Below are positions 63,968 to 64,000 of a stretch of DNA of 64,000 nt, piece after piece (position 1 is the stretch's first letter; every line of letters starts with the position of its first letter). Below the pieces are notes generated by a model. It did not search any database. It was given only the letters and a program-made list of their open reading frames with translations, and was not told the origin of the DNA. Location: the NCBI RefSeq assembly GCF_031759225.1, contig NZ_CP134494.1, positions 3,532,501-3,596,500 of the forward strand, given 5' to 3'. The position numbers were made by a program, and so were the translations under genes. The DNA comes from Mesobacillus jeotgali (lineage in GTDB: Bacteria; Bacillota; Bacilli; Bacillales; Cytobacillaceae).

Positions 63968-64000
63968 AATACTTCTACCTTTAAAAATTTATTATTTCGT

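Overview
The window reads as a chromosomal stretch of a spore-forming member of the Bacillaceae, possibly close to Mesobacillus or Cytobacillus (that genus guess is an inference from gene content). Evidence for spore formation is direct: an alpha/beta-type SASP gene, a GerW/YtfJ gene and a RefZ-like regulator. The first 31.3 kb follow the Bacillus subtilis order closely: ald (first codons only), a UspA-family gene, argG-argH, moaB, an EcsC-family gene, ackA, ytxK, tpx, ytfJ-ytfI, yteJ-sppA, nadK2, rarD, ytcI (acyl-CoA synthetase), sspA-like, thiI-nifZ, ezrA, hisJ, refZ, ytsP, a methionine gamma-lyase-like gene, ytrP and rpsD. Most genes here lie on the minus strand in short operons closed by clear hairpin terminators. 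Foreign or repetitive pieces in this part are two tandem arrays with the same 52-bp period but different sequences, an IS1182-family element and a GC-rich 136-bp dyad repeat.

After the rpsD terminator (about 31.4 kb) the composition becomes visibly more AT-rich and the order typical of the core stops. The rest, to the end of the window, is an accessory island. It begins with two small unknown genes, then a metal block: a Hg-type MerR with its operator and a cysteine-rich zinc/Fe-S chaperone-like protein, a methyltransferase, and cadC-cadA plus a CadD-family gene with four CadC-type dyads. A complete 3,278-bp Tn552/Tn7-type transposon follows (38019-41296), with 7-bp target duplications and three transposase-binding-like repeats at each end.

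From 41.3 to 46.5 kb lies what looks like a decayed plasmid or phage segment: broken genes, a replication-relaxation family protein flanked by repeated dyads and iteron-like repeats, an XRE repressor and small proteins. The defence section (46.5-55.9 kb) holds a TrlF-like PHP/ATPase protein that seems to start at an AUA codon, and a full type I restriction-modification operon (hsdM-hsdS-hsdR) headed by a serine recombinase with a res-like dyad.

The last part (56-64 kb) is an arsenic resistance cluster: arsR-arsB-arsC and arsD-arsA-trxB-phosphatase-HesB-like on the minus strand, a divergent ArsB/Acr3-type permease on the plus strand, and a second copy of the zinc/Fe-S chaperone-like protein. 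ArsC reduces arsenate with electrons from thioredoxin (hence trxB), and ArsD/ArsA/ArsB and the Acr3-like permease export arsenite.

The most notable oddities are an in-frame TGA replacing the first cysteine of the CadA metal-binding CxxC, with a small hairpin behind it; the AUA start of the TrlF-like gene; the intact transposon ends; and the repeat family with a shared inverted-repeat architecture. All coordinates were read by eye and no database search was run.
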